A stretch of DNA of 64,000 bases from positions 372,001 to 436,000 of the forward strand of contig NC_012029.1 in assembly GCF_000022205.1 (NCBI RefSeq), read 5' to 3'. Positions 26,218-35,427 of this stretch are shown piece by piece; the stretch's first letter is position 1, and each line of letters starts with the position of its first letter. The translations under genes were made by a program, and so were the position numbers. This stretch comes from Halorubrum lacusprofundi ATCC 49239 (lineage in GTDB: Archaea; Halobacteriota; Halobacteria; Halobacteriales; Haloferacaceae). The notes under the pieces were generated by a model. That model had not been told where the DNA came from and did not search any database. It was given only the letters and a program-made list of their open reading frames with translations.

Positions 26218-27312
26218 CTAGAGTTCGTTCCACTCCAAGCCGAGCTCTTGACCGAGCTGCGCGACGGGGTCGTAGTCTTCGGCGCTCGCTTCGACGACGC
26301 CGCTGAACCAGAGCGCGTGCGCCTCGACCAGATCGAGGTCCTCCCGCTGGTCCTCGCTGAGCTCGGACTCGTCCATGTCGAGGATCTCGGGGTCGATGTT
26401 GAGTGCCTCGGCGATGTCAGCCTGCGAGTCGTGCTCGAACGCCTCCTGAGGCGCGTCGATCATCAGCTGTCGGATGTCGTCTTTGAGCGACTCCTCCCAC
26501 GCGGCGTTGCTCACGATCGGCGCACGTGGGATCGGGTCGGAGACGGCGAGTAGCTGGAGTTCGGGGTCGTCTTCGCCGGCGCCGTCGTACTCGGCCGAGA
26601 TGTCGACGAACTCCTGTGACATCTCGTCGAACTGCTCCTGCGGGACGTGTGACGCCGTGGAGAAAGCGCCTGTCCCGGCGGCCGCGATCCGGTCGTCCTG
26701 AATGAGCTGTTCGCGGGCGGTCGAGTGGTCTGAAGTCCGGAGCTCGAAGTCCTCGGGCGAGCCGGAAGGTGCGCTCCCGATGTCGATCCCCGCGTTGCTG
26801 AGCATGTACAGCGGGAACAGGGTCCCGGAGACAGAGGTCGGCGCGGCCGACGCGAAAACCTCGCCTTCGAGGTCGGCGAGCTCTTCGATGTCGCTGTCAG
26901 CCGTCGTCGTGATGAGCGAGAAGTACTTTTCAGCGCCGTAGGCCACCCGCATCCCCGTCACGTCGAGCTGATCGGGGATCTGCGCGACCGCGCCGGGCGA
27001 GGTGTCCGCGAAGACCCGGTCGCCCTCGCTCGCGCGTCGGAGCTCCTGTGCCGTCCCGGAGTAGCTCGCGGTCGGCTGTTCGATGATCTCGATGTCGGCC
27101 TCGGACTCGAGGTACTCGAACATCGGCTGGTACTGGACCTGGATGTCGATCTCCTCTTCCGCGGGGTTCATCACCCACGTGACTTCCGTCGCCGAGTTCC
27201 CGGAATCACCCGACGTGCCGCCGTCGGAACAGCCGGCGAGCCCGACTACCCCAGCCGCGCCGGCCGTTTTGACAAACGTTCGCCGATTCGCCGACCACCT
27301 GTTGTCGGACAT
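26218..27312 (-). CDS. phnD: Phosphonate/phosphite-type substrate-binding lipoprotein
   Basis: A 364-residue exported binding protein. The twin-arginine signal NRRTFVKTAGAAGVVGLAGC gives a lipidated cysteine near 28. The mature part resembles PhnD/PtxB proteins: VTWVMNPAEEEIDIQVQYQPMFEYLE, later EVFASAAPTSVSGTLFPLYML. It delivers ligand to PhnCE. No C-P lyase genes accompany it here, so the ligand (phosphonate, phosphite, phosphate ester) is open. First gene of the operon, preceded by an AT-rich promoter near 27330-27370. Confidence 0.92.
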   Translation of the reverse strand: MSDNRWSANRRTFVKTAGAAGVVGLAGCSDGGTSGDSGNSATEVTWVMNPAEEEIDIQVQYQPMFEYLESEADIEIIEQPTASYSGTAQELRRASEGDRVFADTSPGAVAQIPDQLDVTGMRVAYGAEKYFSLITTTADSDIEELADLEGEVFASAAPTSVSGTLFPLYMLSNAGIDIGSAPSGSPEDFELRTSDHSTAREQLIQDDRIAAAGTGAFSTASHVPQEQFDEMSQEFVDISAEYDGAGEDDPELQLLAVSDPIPRAPIVSNAAWEESLKDDIRQLMIDAPQEAFEHDSQADIAEALNIDPEILDMDESELSEDQREDLDLVEAHALWFSGVVEASAEDYDPVAQLGQELGLEWNEL

Positions 27313-27414
27313 ACAGTTGTGCTTTCTACTCTCATGGTATATTATTTTCTATGTTTCATATACAGCGCTACTGTGACGGACGTTCGCACTCATTTCACCG
27401 GCGATCCGGTCGTT

Positions 27415-28029
27415 TCAGAATTCTCCGAGCCGCGACTGACCGCCCGACCCGGCGCCGGCGGTCCCGCTCAGCTCGCCCGCCCGCGCGATGGTCTCGAAGA
27501 ACCCGTCGCGCTGGCTCCGGTCGTACAGCGTCGCCGCCGGGTGGACGGAGAGCAACACGCGCCGTGAGGCGCCGGCGATCCGCACGTCGACGACCTCGCC
27601 CGACTCCGAGGTGATCGCCACGGATCGGTCGAGGAGGTGCTCACTCGGCACCTTCCCGAGGGTGACGATCAGTTCGGGGTCGAGTCGGTCGATCTCGGCG
27701 TCGAGGTACCCGCGGCAGTTCGCCAACTCCTCGGTCGTCGGGTCCCGGTTGTCCGGCGGGCGGCACCGCACGCAGTTCGTGATCCGCACGTCCGCCCGCG
27801 CGAGTCCGGCGTCCCGGAGCGCGTCGTCGAGCACGTCGCCGGACCGCCCCACGAAGGGCTCGCCCCGCTCGTCCTCCTGTGCGCCCGGCCCCTCGCCGAC
27901 GAACAGCAGGTCCGCGTCGGTCGGGCCGACGCCGTCGACGATCCGGCTCCGCGACTCGACGAGCGCCGGACAGCGCTCGCAGGACGGCACTCGGAGGTCC
28001 CCGTCGAGCGCGTCCCCGTTCTCGGTCAT
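27415..28029 (-). CDS. Uracil-DNA glycosylase, family 4 type
   Basis: A 204-residue base-excision repair enzyme that removes uracil from DNA. It has GEGPGAQEDERGEPFVGRSG (active-site region) and the SVHPAATLY motif, and four cysteines (two in PSCERCPAL, one pair region NCVRCRPPDN, one in LANCRGY) that fit the Fe-S cluster of this family. I chose the ATG at 28029 because a TATA-like TTATGT overlaps the earlier ATG at 28056 and lies 29 nt upstream, the leaderless distance. Confidence 0.9.
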   Translation of the reverse strand: MTENGDALDGDLRVPSCERCPALVESRSRIVDGVGPTDADLLFVGEGPGAQEDERGEPFVGRSGDVLDDALRDAGLARADVRITNCVRCRPPDNRDPTTEELANCRGYLDAEIDRLDPELIVTLGKVPSEHLLDRSVAITSESGEVVDVRIAGASRRVLLSVHPAATLYDRSQRDGFFETIARAGELSGTAGAGSGGQSRLGEF

Positions 28030-28124
28030 GGATCGAGGTGCGAGCGGGGTCGACATAAGTCCGTCCGCCTTCCGACGACGTTTCGGTTGGGTAGTGTCTC
28101 GATCGTGTGGCCGGTGTCCGCTAG

Positions 28125-28289
28125 TTATAAGAGGTTGCTAGTAGATCGACGGTGAACACTTCCAAAGCCCCAGCCGGGAGACGCTTCGCGCCTCTGGCAG
28201 CCGGCGCGTAGCGCCGGCGACCTCGCACGCGCACTTCGTGGCCGCCGATGGCGGCCACTCAGAGGCGCGCCACTGCAGTTTCTTTATAA
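28125..28289 (+). repeat. Dispersed SKAPA-type structured element, best-folded copy
   Basis: TTATAA at 28125 is followed exactly 27 nt later by GTG (28152) and the core TCCAAAGCCCCAGCCG. Then CGCGCCTCTG (28187-28196) pairs perfectly with CAGAGGCGCG (28260-28269), enclosing two perfect 8-bp hairpins: GCCGGCGC/GCGCCGGC (28200-28218) and TGGCCGCC/GGCGGCCA (28239-28257). The closing TTATAA (28284-28289) overlaps the stop codon of the glycerate kinase gene. The GTG frame would encode only 19 residues. A weaker copy of the core may precede the first TATA (28094-28124). Confidence 0.75.
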
Positions 28290-29798
28290 GCTACGTCCCT
28301 CCTCTCCATCCCGCTTCTCCACGACGATCGCCCGCAGGTCGTTGACGTTCGTTCCGGTCGGACCGGTCCGCAGGAGCGCGCCCGCGTCGTCGAAGAGTGG
28401 GTACGCGTCGTGGCGGTCGAGGGCGTCGCGGGCGGCGTCGGGGTCGAGCGTCGTCGCGTCCGCGATAGCTCCGGCGGCGTCGGTCGGGCCGTCGAGCCCG
28501 TCGGTGTCGGCGCTCGCGACGACGACTCGGGGGGCGCTGTGGCCGTGGCCGTCGTCGTCCCCTCCTCCGCCCCCGCCTCCGTCCCCCAGCGGGCCCTCCG
28601 CGAGCGCCAGTCCCGCGCTCGCGGCGAACTCCGCGTTCGGGCCGCCCGTCCCCGGATCCGCCGCGTCCCCGAGCGTGACGGTCGTCTCGCCGCCGGAGAG
28701 CAGCACGGCCGGCGGCTCGATCGGCGACCCGCGGGCGGCGCACTCCTCGGCGATCGCGGCGTGGGTCGTCCCCGCCTCGCGCGCCTCGCCTCGGACGCTC
28801 GCGGACAGCACCAGCGGCTCGTACCCCCGGTCCGCCGCGGCGGTCGCCGCCGCGTCCAGCGCGGTTCGCCCGTTCCCGACGACGAACGCCGCGCTCCGGT
28901 CGAACGCCGGGTCGCCCGCGGTCGGGGTCTCCGGCAGCTCTCCGTCGGCGCCTGCACGGAGGCGCTCGCGCACGCTGTCGGGGGCGTCGAGGTCGTACCG
29001 GTCGAGGACCGCCAGCGCGTCCGCGTACGTCGAGGGGTCGGGGACGGTGGGCCCGCTCGCGATCGTGTCGAGCGGGTCGCCGATCACGTCGCTGACCGCG
29101 AGGGTGACGGTCGTCGCGGGGGCGGCAGCGCGCGCCAACTGTCCGCCTTTCACCGCCGAGCAGTGCTTCCGAACCGCGTTGATCTCGTCGATCGACGCGC
29201 CCGACGTGAGCAGCGCCGACGTGAGCGCGCGGAGATCGCCGACCGAGATGGGGTCCGCGGGCGCGGCCAGCAGCGCGCTGCCCCCGCCGGTGATGACCGC
29301 GAGAACGAGGTCGTCGGGGCCGGCGCGCTCGGCCGCGTCGAGGACCCGCCGAGCGCTCTCGACACCCCGCTCGCTCGGCAGCGGATGATCGCCCGGGAGC
29401 ACGTCGATCGTCGCGGTCGACGACGGGTCACTCGCGTCAGCGCCCGTCCAGTCCGGGGGGTCGTCCGTAACGACGATCCCCTCGTCGATCTCTCGGTCGC
29501 TCCGGCCGAGCGCGCCGGCGACCCCCGCCGCCGCACCCGCGGTCGCCTTCCCCGCCCCGAGGAGGACGACCCGGTCGTACGCGTCGAGGTCGTACTCGCC
29601 GCCCGCGCCGTCGACGCCCTCGATTCGGAGGGTCCCGTCTCGGACCGAGACGGCGTCGCGGATCAGCCGCTCCGGGAGCGCGGCCTCGATCCCGGCCGCG
29701 AGGCAGTCGAGGGCCGCCTCGTGTGTCGGTGTCCGAGCGAGTCGCTCGCGGTCGCGAAACGTCACGGCGTCGTCGATCGTCTCGGCGTCATCGGTCAT
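28284..29798 (-). CDS. Glycerate 2-kinase (MOFRL family)
   Basis: A 504-residue glycerate kinase of the GckA/MOFRL type that phosphorylates glycerate at C2, linking serine, glycerol or sugar breakdown to glycolysis. It has VVLLGAGKATAGAAAGVAG, LPGDHPLPSERGVESA, ITGGGSALLAAPA, and in the C-terminal MOFRL domain VLLSGGETTVTL, GGPNAEFAASAGLALA, ADTDGLDGPTDAAGA and GPTGTNVNDL. A glycine/aspartate insert (GGGGGGGGDDDGHGH) is lineage-specific. The ATG at 29798 gives MTDDAETIDDAVTFRD; the longer frame is a shadow. Confidence 0.92.
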   Translation of the reverse strand: MTDDAETIDDAVTFRDRERLARTPTHEAALDCLAAGIEAALPERLIRDAVSVRDGTLRIEGVDGAGGEYDLDAYDRVVLLGAGKATAGAAAGVAGALGRSDREIDEGIVVTDDPPDWTGADASDPSSTATIDVLPGDHPLPSERGVESARRVLDAAERAGPDDLVLAVITGGGSALLAAPADPISVGDLRALTSALLTSGASIDEINAVRKHCSAVKGGQLARAAAPATTVTLAVSDVIGDPLDTIASGPTVPDPSTYADALAVLDRYDLDAPDSVRERLRAGADGELPETPTAGDPAFDRSAAFVVGNGRTALDAAATAAADRGYEPLVLSASVRGEAREAGTTHAAIAEECAARGSPIEPPAVLLSGGETTVTLGDAADPGTGGPNAEFAASAGLALAEGPLGDGGGGGGGDDDGHGHSAPRVVVASADTDGLDGPTDAAGAIADATTLDPDAARDALDRHDAYPLFDDAGALLRTGPTGTNVNDLRAIVVEKRDGEEGRSL

Positions 29799-29865
29799 GG
29801 CGGTGGCTCTCGGCGGAGCGACATATATCCGGCGCGGGTAGGACGATTCGGCCGGCGGGATACGG

Positions 29866-30453
29866 CTACCGCTCCCTCGTCGCCTCCCGGTGCGCGCTCG
29901 CCGCGATTGCGGCGATCCGGAGGGGCTCCGGCCGGCGGAACCCCTCGCGGACCAACCCGCAGACCGCGGCGGCGGCCTCGTCGACGTCGATCCCGACCGC
30001 GCGGACGAACAGTGGTTCCGGGGCATCGCTCGCGGCCGAGTTCCACTCGTCGCGCTCCACCCGAACCCGAGGCGGCAGGGACCGATACGTGTCGAGCCGC
30101 CGCGCGAGCGCCTCGCCGTCGAACGCCTCGCGGAGCGCCGGTTCGAGCCCGGGGCTCTCCTCGTAGCTCACGGCGTACACCGGTCGGTCGAGAGCCTCGT
30201 GAAGCCGCGACAGGTCGAGGAGGTTGAACCACGCGGGCGCGATTCCCGCCACGGCGACATGGCGCACATCCTCGCGCCTCAGCCGGTCGAAGAGCGCGAT
30301 CGCGGCGTCGGTCGCGTCGGTCCCGCCAACGGTGCAGGTCTCGAACCCGAGCCCGTCGAGGGTGCCGTCGGCTCTGACGACAGCCCCAGCTAGGCGACTG
30401 GTTCGGTCATCGTCTGAGAAGGCGATACCGAGCGTCCGGCTCGGCGGTGTCAC
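29866..30453 (-). CDS. DUF99 family protein
   Basis: A 195-residue protein of the archaeal DUF99 (UPF0215) family, distantly related to endonuclease V. Family features are LGIAFSDDDR near the start, AGIAPAWFNLLDLSRLHEAL in the middle and VRAVGIDVDEAAAAVCGLV at the end. Whether it is a nuclease is unknown. The start is GTG at 30453, only 4 bp after the stop of the small upstream gene, so they form an operon. Confidence 0.82.
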   Translation of the reverse strand: MTPPSRTLGIAFSDDDRTSRLAGAVVRADGTLDGLGFETCTVGGTDATDAAIALFDRLRREDVRHVAVAGIAPAWFNLLDLSRLHEALDRPVYAVSYEESPGLEPALREAFDGEALARRLDTYRSLPPRVRVERDEWNSAASDAPEPLFVRAVGIDVDEAAAAVCGLVREGFRRPEPLRIAAIAASAHREATRER

Positions 30454-30457
30454 CCGA

Positions 30458-30640
30458 TCAGGTCTCCTCGGATTTGATCTCCTGGAGTCGGTCGAGCAGC
30501 TCGTCGTTCGACGCACCGGGTTCGTAATCGACCGAACCCTCGTGTACCTCTTCTGCGGCCTGGACTCCGTCGTCGTCGTCGAAATCCGCATCCAGGTCTT
30601 GATTCTCCTGTTCGGATTCATCGTAGCTTCCGAAGCCCAT
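30458..30640 (-). CDS. Short acidic haloarchaeal protein (DUF5786-like)
   Basis: A 60-residue very acidic protein: MGFGSYDESEQENQDLDADF, then VHEGSVDYEPGASNDELLDRL. The N-terminal MGFGSYDESEQ form is shared with a conserved haloarchaeal family that I recall as DUF5786. No fold or function is known. It sits 4 bp upstream of the DUF99 gene, suggesting that the two act together or are simply co-expressed. Confidence 0.75.
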   Translation of the reverse strand: MGFGSYDESEQENQDLDADFDDDDGVQAAEEVHEGSVDYEPGASNDELLDRLQEIKSEET

Positions 30641-30756
30641 ATGTGAGTGAGACTAACACGCCACGAGGCATAAATCCCCGGGCGTTCGGGAGATCCCGCC
30701 GCCCCCGTTCCCGCGGGGACTGCACGTTTTTCCCATCGGGCGCCCTTCGTGCGCGT

Positions 30757-31398
30757 ATGGAGCCGATCACCGTCACTGCGGACGCGGAGGAGTTCACCTG
30801 CAACGCGTACCTCGTGTCCGGCGAGGCGCCGACCCTCGTGGACGCCGGCACGATGCCGGGCGTCGACGACGTTATCGCCGACGCGCTCGACGAGGCCGGC
30901 GTCGACGGGCTCGACCGCGTCGTGTTGACCCACCAGCACCACGATCACGTCGGCCAGCTCGACGCGGTGCTCGACCGGTTTGACGCGACGCTTTACGCCA
31001 ACGCCGCCCACCCGCGGCGCGACGTGGCGATCGGCGACGGCGACGAGATCCTCGTCGGCGACGAGCCCTGCGAGGTCGTCGAAACGCCCGGCCACGCCGC
31101 CGACCACATCTCGCTGGTCGGCGACGACCGGGTGTACTCCGGCGATGTGGTCGTCTACAACGACGGCGCCTTCGACGACGGGTCGTTCGGTCGCACCGAC
31201 ATGGCGGGCCAGTCCCGCGAGGTGCTGATCGAGAGCCTTCACACGCTCCTCGACCGCCTGCCGGACACCGCCTCGGCGATGTACCCGGGCCACGGAGACG
31301 TCTACCGCGCGAGCGACGGCCCCGACACGGTCCGCGAGGTCATCGAACGCGCCACCGAGCGCGCGGAGCGTCGCGAGCCGAAGTACCCGGACGAGTAG
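30757..31398 (+). CDS. MBL-fold metallo-hydrolase
   Basis: A 213-residue metallo-beta-lactamase-fold enzyme. The metal-binding signature is LTHQHHDHVGQLDAV, with further ligands in TPGHAADHISLVG, VYSGDVVVYND and MYPGHGDVY. The compact length fits glyoxalase II-like or general thioester and phosphate hydrolases; the substrate cannot be named. The ATG at 30757 was chosen since the added N-terminus from 30643 is promoter sequence. Divergent from the DUF5786-like gene. Confidence 0.9.
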   Translation: MEPITVTADAEEFTCNAYLVSGEAPTLVDAGTMPGVDDVIADALDEAGVDGLDRVVLTHQHHDHVGQLDAVLDRFDATLYANAAHPRRDVAIGDGDEILVGDEPCEVVETPGHAADHISLVGDDRVYSGDVVVYNDGAFDDGSFGRTDMAGQSREVLIESLHTLLDRLPDTASAMYPGHGDVYRASDGPDTVREVIERATERAERREPKYPDE

Positions 31399-31470
31399 CG
31401 CTCAGAGGAGACAAGTAGCGCTCGGGCCAAACGAGTAGCACTCGGACCGCACAAGCGAGCTGACGACTGT

Positions 31471-31510
31471 TTATAAGCGATCTACTGTAGAGTCGAAGTA
31501 GTATTTATAA
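31471..31510. repeat. Paired TTATAAGCGA boxes
   Basis: TTATAAGCGA occurs at 31471 and again at 31505, between the hydrolase and rfcS. The box matches those at the ends of the SKAPA-type elements, but no TCCAAAGCCCCA core is present. Possible element relic. Confidence 0.35.
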
Positions 31511-31594
31511 GCGAACCGTCGGTCGTCGAGCGGCTCTCCCGCACCCCATTCCGCACGACCACCCGCGATCGTTCGTTCCCGCCCGAGACGGTCG

Positions 31595-32578
31595 CTACTC
31601 CGCTAACGACAGCGACGCGAGCAGGGACTCCAGTTGCACCTGCTCGTTGGCGCCCTCGGCGATCCGGTAGTCGGCCTCGCCGATCCGTTCCATCAGCGCC
31701 ACCGCTTCGCGCTCGCTCAGGTCGAACTCCCAGACGGAGCGATGGAGTTGGTCGATCACGTCGCCGCCGGCCATCCCCGTCTCCGTGAGGAGGGTATCGA
31801 GCGTCGCCCGCGCCCGGGTGAAGTCGCCGTGTAAGGCGTTCGTCACCATCGACTCGATCTCCTCCGGGCGAGCGGTCGCCGTGATCGCGTACACCGCCTC
31901 TTCGTCGACGATCTCGCCGGTCGTCGCCGCCGCCTGCAGGGAGTTGATCGCGCGACGCATGTCGCCGTCCGCGGCGTACACGAGCGCGTCGACGCCCTCG
32001 TCGGTCACCTCGATCCCCTCCGCCGCGGCGATCTCGCGGGTCTGCGCGGCGACGGCCGCGTCCGAGAGCGGCGAGAAGCGGAAGACGGCGCAACGCGACT
32101 GGATCGGGTCGATGATCTTCGACGAGTAGTTACACGAGAGGATGAAGCGCGTGTTGTCGGAGAACTGCTCCATCGTCCGGCGAAGTGCTGCCTGCGCCTC
32201 ATCCGTGAGCGAGTCGGCCTCATCAAGGAACACGATCCGAAAGTCGCCGCCGAACGACGAGCGCGCGAACCCCTTGATCCGATCGCGCACCACGTCGATC
32301 CCGCGCTGGTCGGAGGCGTTGAGCTCCAAGAAGTTCCCGCGCCAGTTGTCGTCGCCGTACACCTGTCGAGCGATGGCGGTGGCAGCGGTCGTCTTGCCTG
32401 TACCGGCAGGCCCCCCAAAGAGCAGGTGGGGGATGTCGTCCTGCTCGATGTAGCTCTGGAGCCGTTCGACGATCGCCTCCTGCCCGTGGATGTCGTCGAG
32501 CGACTGGGGTCGGTACTTCTCGATCCAGATCTCCCGACCGGTCGCGGTCGCAGCCGTCTGCTCGTCGGCCTCGCTCAT
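31595..32578 (-). CDS. rfcS: Replication factor C small subunit
   Basis: A 327-residue clamp-loader subunit that opens the PCNA ring at primer ends. Motifs in order: [16 protein letters not shown], Walker [13 protein letters not shown], Walker [37 protein letters not shown] with the SRC arginine finger, and the C-terminal helical domain [19 protein letters not shown]. It carries no intein, although haloarchaeal rfcS genes often do. ATG at 32578; the frame open to 33175 is a shadow of the next gene. Confidence 0.96.
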   Translation of the reverse strand: MSEADEQTAATATGREIWIEKYRPQSLDDIHGQEAIVERLQSYIEQDDIPHLLFGGPAGTGKTTAATAIARQVYGDDNWRGNFLELNASDQRGIDVVRDRIKGFARSSFGGDFRIVFLDEADSLTDEAQAALRRTMEQFSDNTRFILSCNYSSKIIDPIQSRCAVFRFSPLSDAAVAAQTREIAAAEGIEVTDEGVDALVYAADGDMRRAINSLQAAATTGEIVDEEAVYAITATARPEEIESMVTNALHGDFTRARATLDTLLTETGMAGGDVIDQLHRSVWEFDLSEREAVALMERIGEADYRIAEGANEQVQLESLLASLSLAE

Positions 32579-32655
32579 GGCGGATCGGAGGTGTGGCGGG
32601 GTGATAAACGCCCCGAGAACGGGACGCGCTCGGTGCGGCTCTCTCCCCGCGTTCC

Positions 32656-33579
32656 CTACATCCGCCGTCGGATCGCCTCGTAGAACGCCGCCACGGCGTC
32701 GACGTCGGCCTCCGCGTCTCGCAGGCGTTCGCGTGCGTCGGCGTCGATATCGGGCGCGAGTGCGATCGCCGCGGCGCCCGTCGCGACGGTCTCGGTCCGC
32801 CAGTCGACGTACGGTTCGCCGATCCACGTCGGTAGATCGGCGCGCAACACGGCGTTCCGCCAGGCGAACTCCCGGCTCCCCTTCAGCCCGAGCAGGGCCA
32901 GCCGATCGTCGAGGGGATCGAGCAGCCGGTCGACACCCGCGATCTCGACCGCGGCGTACGTCTCGACGAGCGCGTCCTGCACGGTCTGGACCAGGTGGGC
33001 GAGGATGGCGTTTATGCGGTCGTGGTCGGCGAGTTTGCCATCCCGATCGGGATCGATGCCCACGTCGCCGAGCGTGTACGTGAGATCGTAGGTGATGTGC
33101 GCGTTGATGCCGAGCAGGGCGTCCTGTGCGACCAGCGCCTCGCTCCGGGCCGCGGCGGCAAAGGCGATCAGCCACGGGCGCGGGAGCGATTCGAAGGCCC
33201 GCCGCTCAAACGCGACCAACGCTCGGCGGTAGCGCTCCGCGAAGGCGACGAGGTACGACGCGGCCCACTCCGAGTCGAGGAACGCGCCGTCGTCGATCGC
33301 GGTCTGGACGGTCGCCGTCATCCGGCTGTACACCGTGAGAAACACCGCCCGCCGGTCCCCGCGCTCCCGGAGGTACGACTCGGTCCGTGCCAGCCGTTCG
33401 TTGACGTCGGAGACGGACGCGAACGGTGTCGCGACGAGATCGAGCAGCACCGCGTCCGACTCGTCGCCGGCCAGTTCCGCGGCGACCGCGTCGGTCTCGG
33501 TGTCGACCGTCCGCCAGACCCCGGCGAGCAGGGCGCTCACTTCCTCGGCGGTCGGAACGGCGGCGCGGATCGGACTCAT
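32656..33579 (-). CDS. DUF5995 family protein
   Basis: A 307-residue mostly helical protein of the DUF5995 type. The recognisable part is [17 protein letters not shown] followed by [20 protein letters not shown], with histidines and aspartates that could bind metal. It has no signal or membrane span. Function unknown. It lies 77 bp upstream of rfcS on the same strand and just downstream of the etf genes. Confidence 0.75.
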   Translation of the reverse strand: MSPIRAAVPTAEEVSALLAGVWRTVDTETDAVAAELAGDESDAVLLDLVATPFASVSDVNERLARTESYLRERGDRRAVFLTVYSRMTATVQTAIDDGAFLDSEWAASYLVAFAERYRRALVAFERRAFESLPRPWLIAFAAAARSEALVAQDALLGINAHITYDLTYTLGDVGIDPDRDGKLADHDRINAILAHLVQTVQDALVETYAAVEIAGVDRLLDPLDDRLALLGLKGSREFAWRNAVLRADLPTWIGEPYVDWRTETVATGAAAIALAPDIDADARERLRDAEADVDAVAAFYEAIRRRM

Positions 33580-33595
33580 CGTGAGTCGACGGCGA

Positions 33596-34543
33596 CTACG
33601 CGAACTCGTCGATGAGTTCAGGAACGACCTCGAACAGGTCCCCGACGATCCCGTAGTCGGCGATGTCGAAGATTGGCGCGTTCGAGTCGGTGTTGATCGC
33701 GACGATCGTGTCCGATCCCTTCATGCCGGCGACGTGCTGGACCGCGCCCGAAATCCCGACCGCGATGTACACGTCCGGCGTGACGACCTTGCCCGACTGC
33801 CCGACCTGTCGGTTCTTCGGGAGCCAGCCGTTGTCGACGATCGGCCGCGACGCGGAGAGCGTCGCGCCGAGCGCGTCGGCGAGCTCCTCGACGAGCTCGA
33901 GGTTCTCCTCCTCCTCGATGCCGCGCCCGACGGAGACGAGCACGTCGGCGTCCGCGATGTCGACATCGCCACCGCCGACCTCCTCGAAGCCGGTGACGCG
34001 CGCGCCTGACTCCGGATGGTCGACCTCGAGGGACTCGACCGTCGCGTCGCCGACGCCCTCCGCGGGCGCCCACTCGCCGCCCCGGACGGTGAGGACGAAC
34101 CGGTCGCCGGCCACGTCGACGGTCGTCTCCACCTTCGAGCCGTACATCTCGCGGGTGGCGGTCAGGCCGTCGTCGTACTCGAAGCCGATCACGTCCGTCA
34201 CCAGCGGGAGGTCGTGCGCCTCGGCGACGGCGGGCGCGTAGTCCAGCCCGTTGACCGAGTTCGGGATCACGACGGTCCCCGCGTCGATCTTCTCGAGCAG
34301 CGCCCCGACCGCCGACTGGTAGACGGTGTGATCGAACTCCTCGCCGTTCGCGACCGCGTGGACCGCATCGACGCCCTCGCGGTTCAGGTCGTCGGCGAAC
34401 CGGTCGATGTCGCCGCTGATCACCGCGACGTGAAGGTTGCCACCCCGCGCGTCGGCGATCTCGCGGCCGGCCGTGATCGCTTCGTAGGAGACGTCACGAA
34501 GCTCCCCGCGCCGGTGTTCCGAGACGACGAGCACGTCGGACAT
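33596..34543 (-). CDS. etfA: Electron transfer flavoprotein alpha subunit
   Basis: A 315-residue ETF alpha chain that carries the FAD shared with EtfB and passes electrons from dehydrogenases to the respiratory chain. The C-terminal FAD-binding domain is clear: VSVGRGI, GATLSASRPIVDNGWLPKNRQVGQSGKVVTPDVYIAVGISGAVQH and IVAINTDSNAPIFDIADYGIVGD. The ATG at 34543 shares one base with the stop of etfB (TGATG), so I prefer it to the GTG one codon earlier. Confidence 0.95.
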   Translation of the reverse strand: MSDVLVVSEHRRGELRDVSYEAITAGREIADARGGNLHVAVISGDIDRFADDLNREGVDAVHAVANGEEFDHTVYQSAVGALLEKIDAGTVVIPNSVNGLDYAPAVAEAHDLPLVTDVIGFEYDDGLTATREMYGSKVETTVDVAGDRFVLTVRGGEWAPAEGVGDATVESLEVDHPESGARVTGFEEVGGGDVDIADADVLVSVGRGIEEEENLELVEELADALGATLSASRPIVDNGWLPKNRQVGQSGKVVTPDVYIAVGISGAVQHVAGMKGSDTIVAINTDSNAPIFDIADYGIVGDLFEVVPELIDEFA

Positions 34544-35331
34544 CACGCGCTCACCCCCTTCTCGCGGAGGACCTCGGCAAGGCGCGACGCGCTCTCCCCC
34601 GCGTCGCCGTCGATGATCTCGGCGTTCGACTCGCTCTCCGGCTCGTACATCGAGGTGATCGCCAGCGCGCTCTCGACGTCGTCGGCCGACAGCCCGAGGT
34701 CGGCGAGGTCCTTCGCGTCGATCTCCTTGCGCTGCGCCTGCCGGATGCCCCGGAGGCTCGCGTAGCGCGGCTCGTTGAGTCCGGTCTGGACGGTCAACAC
34801 GGCGGGGAGATCAACGTCGGTCAGCTCCTCGATGCCGCCTTCGAGCTCGCGGTGAACGTGTGCGACGCCTGCGTCCGCGTCGACTTCGAGGTCGTTGACA
34901 ACAGCGGCGTGTTCGAAGCCGATCCGCTCGGCGAGCGCAACGCCCGTCGCTCCGAATCCGGTATCTGCAGCCTGTACGCCGCCAAGAATGAGATCGGGCT
35001 CCTCCGCGTCGACGACCGCTTCGAATGTCGTGACTTTCGCGGCCACGTCGGCGAACCCGGCCTCGAAAGCGTCGTCCCAGACCCGCACGGCGCGGTCGGC
35101 CCCCTTCGCGAGCGCCATTCGGATCGTTTCCTCCGCGCGCTCCGGACCGATGGTGACGGTGACAACCTCGTCTGCGATCCCGGCCTCGGCCAGCTGTACC
35201 GCCGCCTCGATCGCGTAGTCATCCCACTCGTTGAGGTCGTACTCGAGGTCGGACGCTGCGATGTCGGTATCCTCGATCGCGAAGTCGTCGTCCGGCTCTG
35301 CAACCTCCTTGACTGTCACCAGAATTTTCAT
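34543..35331 (-). CDS. etfB: Electron transfer flavoprotein beta subunit
   Basis: A 262-residue ETF beta chain. It begins MKILVTVKEVAEPDDDFAI and shows the AMP-binding signature region with LEYDLNEWDDYAIEAAVQL, GVQAADTGFGATGVALAERI and VLTVQTGLNEPRYASLRGIRQAQRK. ATG at 35331 is the conserved start. It is the first gene of the etfB-etfA operon, and the two subunits form a heterodimer. Probable electron donors (acyl-CoA dehydrogenases) are not in the window. Confidence 0.95.
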   Translation of the reverse strand: MKILVTVKEVAEPDDDFAIEDTDIAASDLEYDLNEWDDYAIEAAVQLAEAGIADEVVTVTIGPERAEETIRMALAKGADRAVRVWDDAFEAGFADVAAKVTTFEAVVDAEEPDLILGGVQAADTGFGATGVALAERIGFEHAAVVNDLEVDADAGVAHVHRELEGGIEELTDVDLPAVLTVQTGLNEPRYASLRGIRQAQRKEIDAKDLADLGLSADDVESALAITSMYEPESESNAEIIDGDAGESASRLAEVLREKGVSA

Positions 35332-35427
35332 GATCGATACTCCGTCGTTCGACCTGTAAGAGCTTTCGGAACGCCTCACCGCGGGTTCGGGGTTTCCGTT
35401 CCGCCTCCCGACATTTTGGCGGCAGTC

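Noticed and set aside
30380-30400. Another GCCCCAG box near 30385
   Set aside because: It lies within the DUF99 coding region, has no TATA at 27 nt and no following stem.
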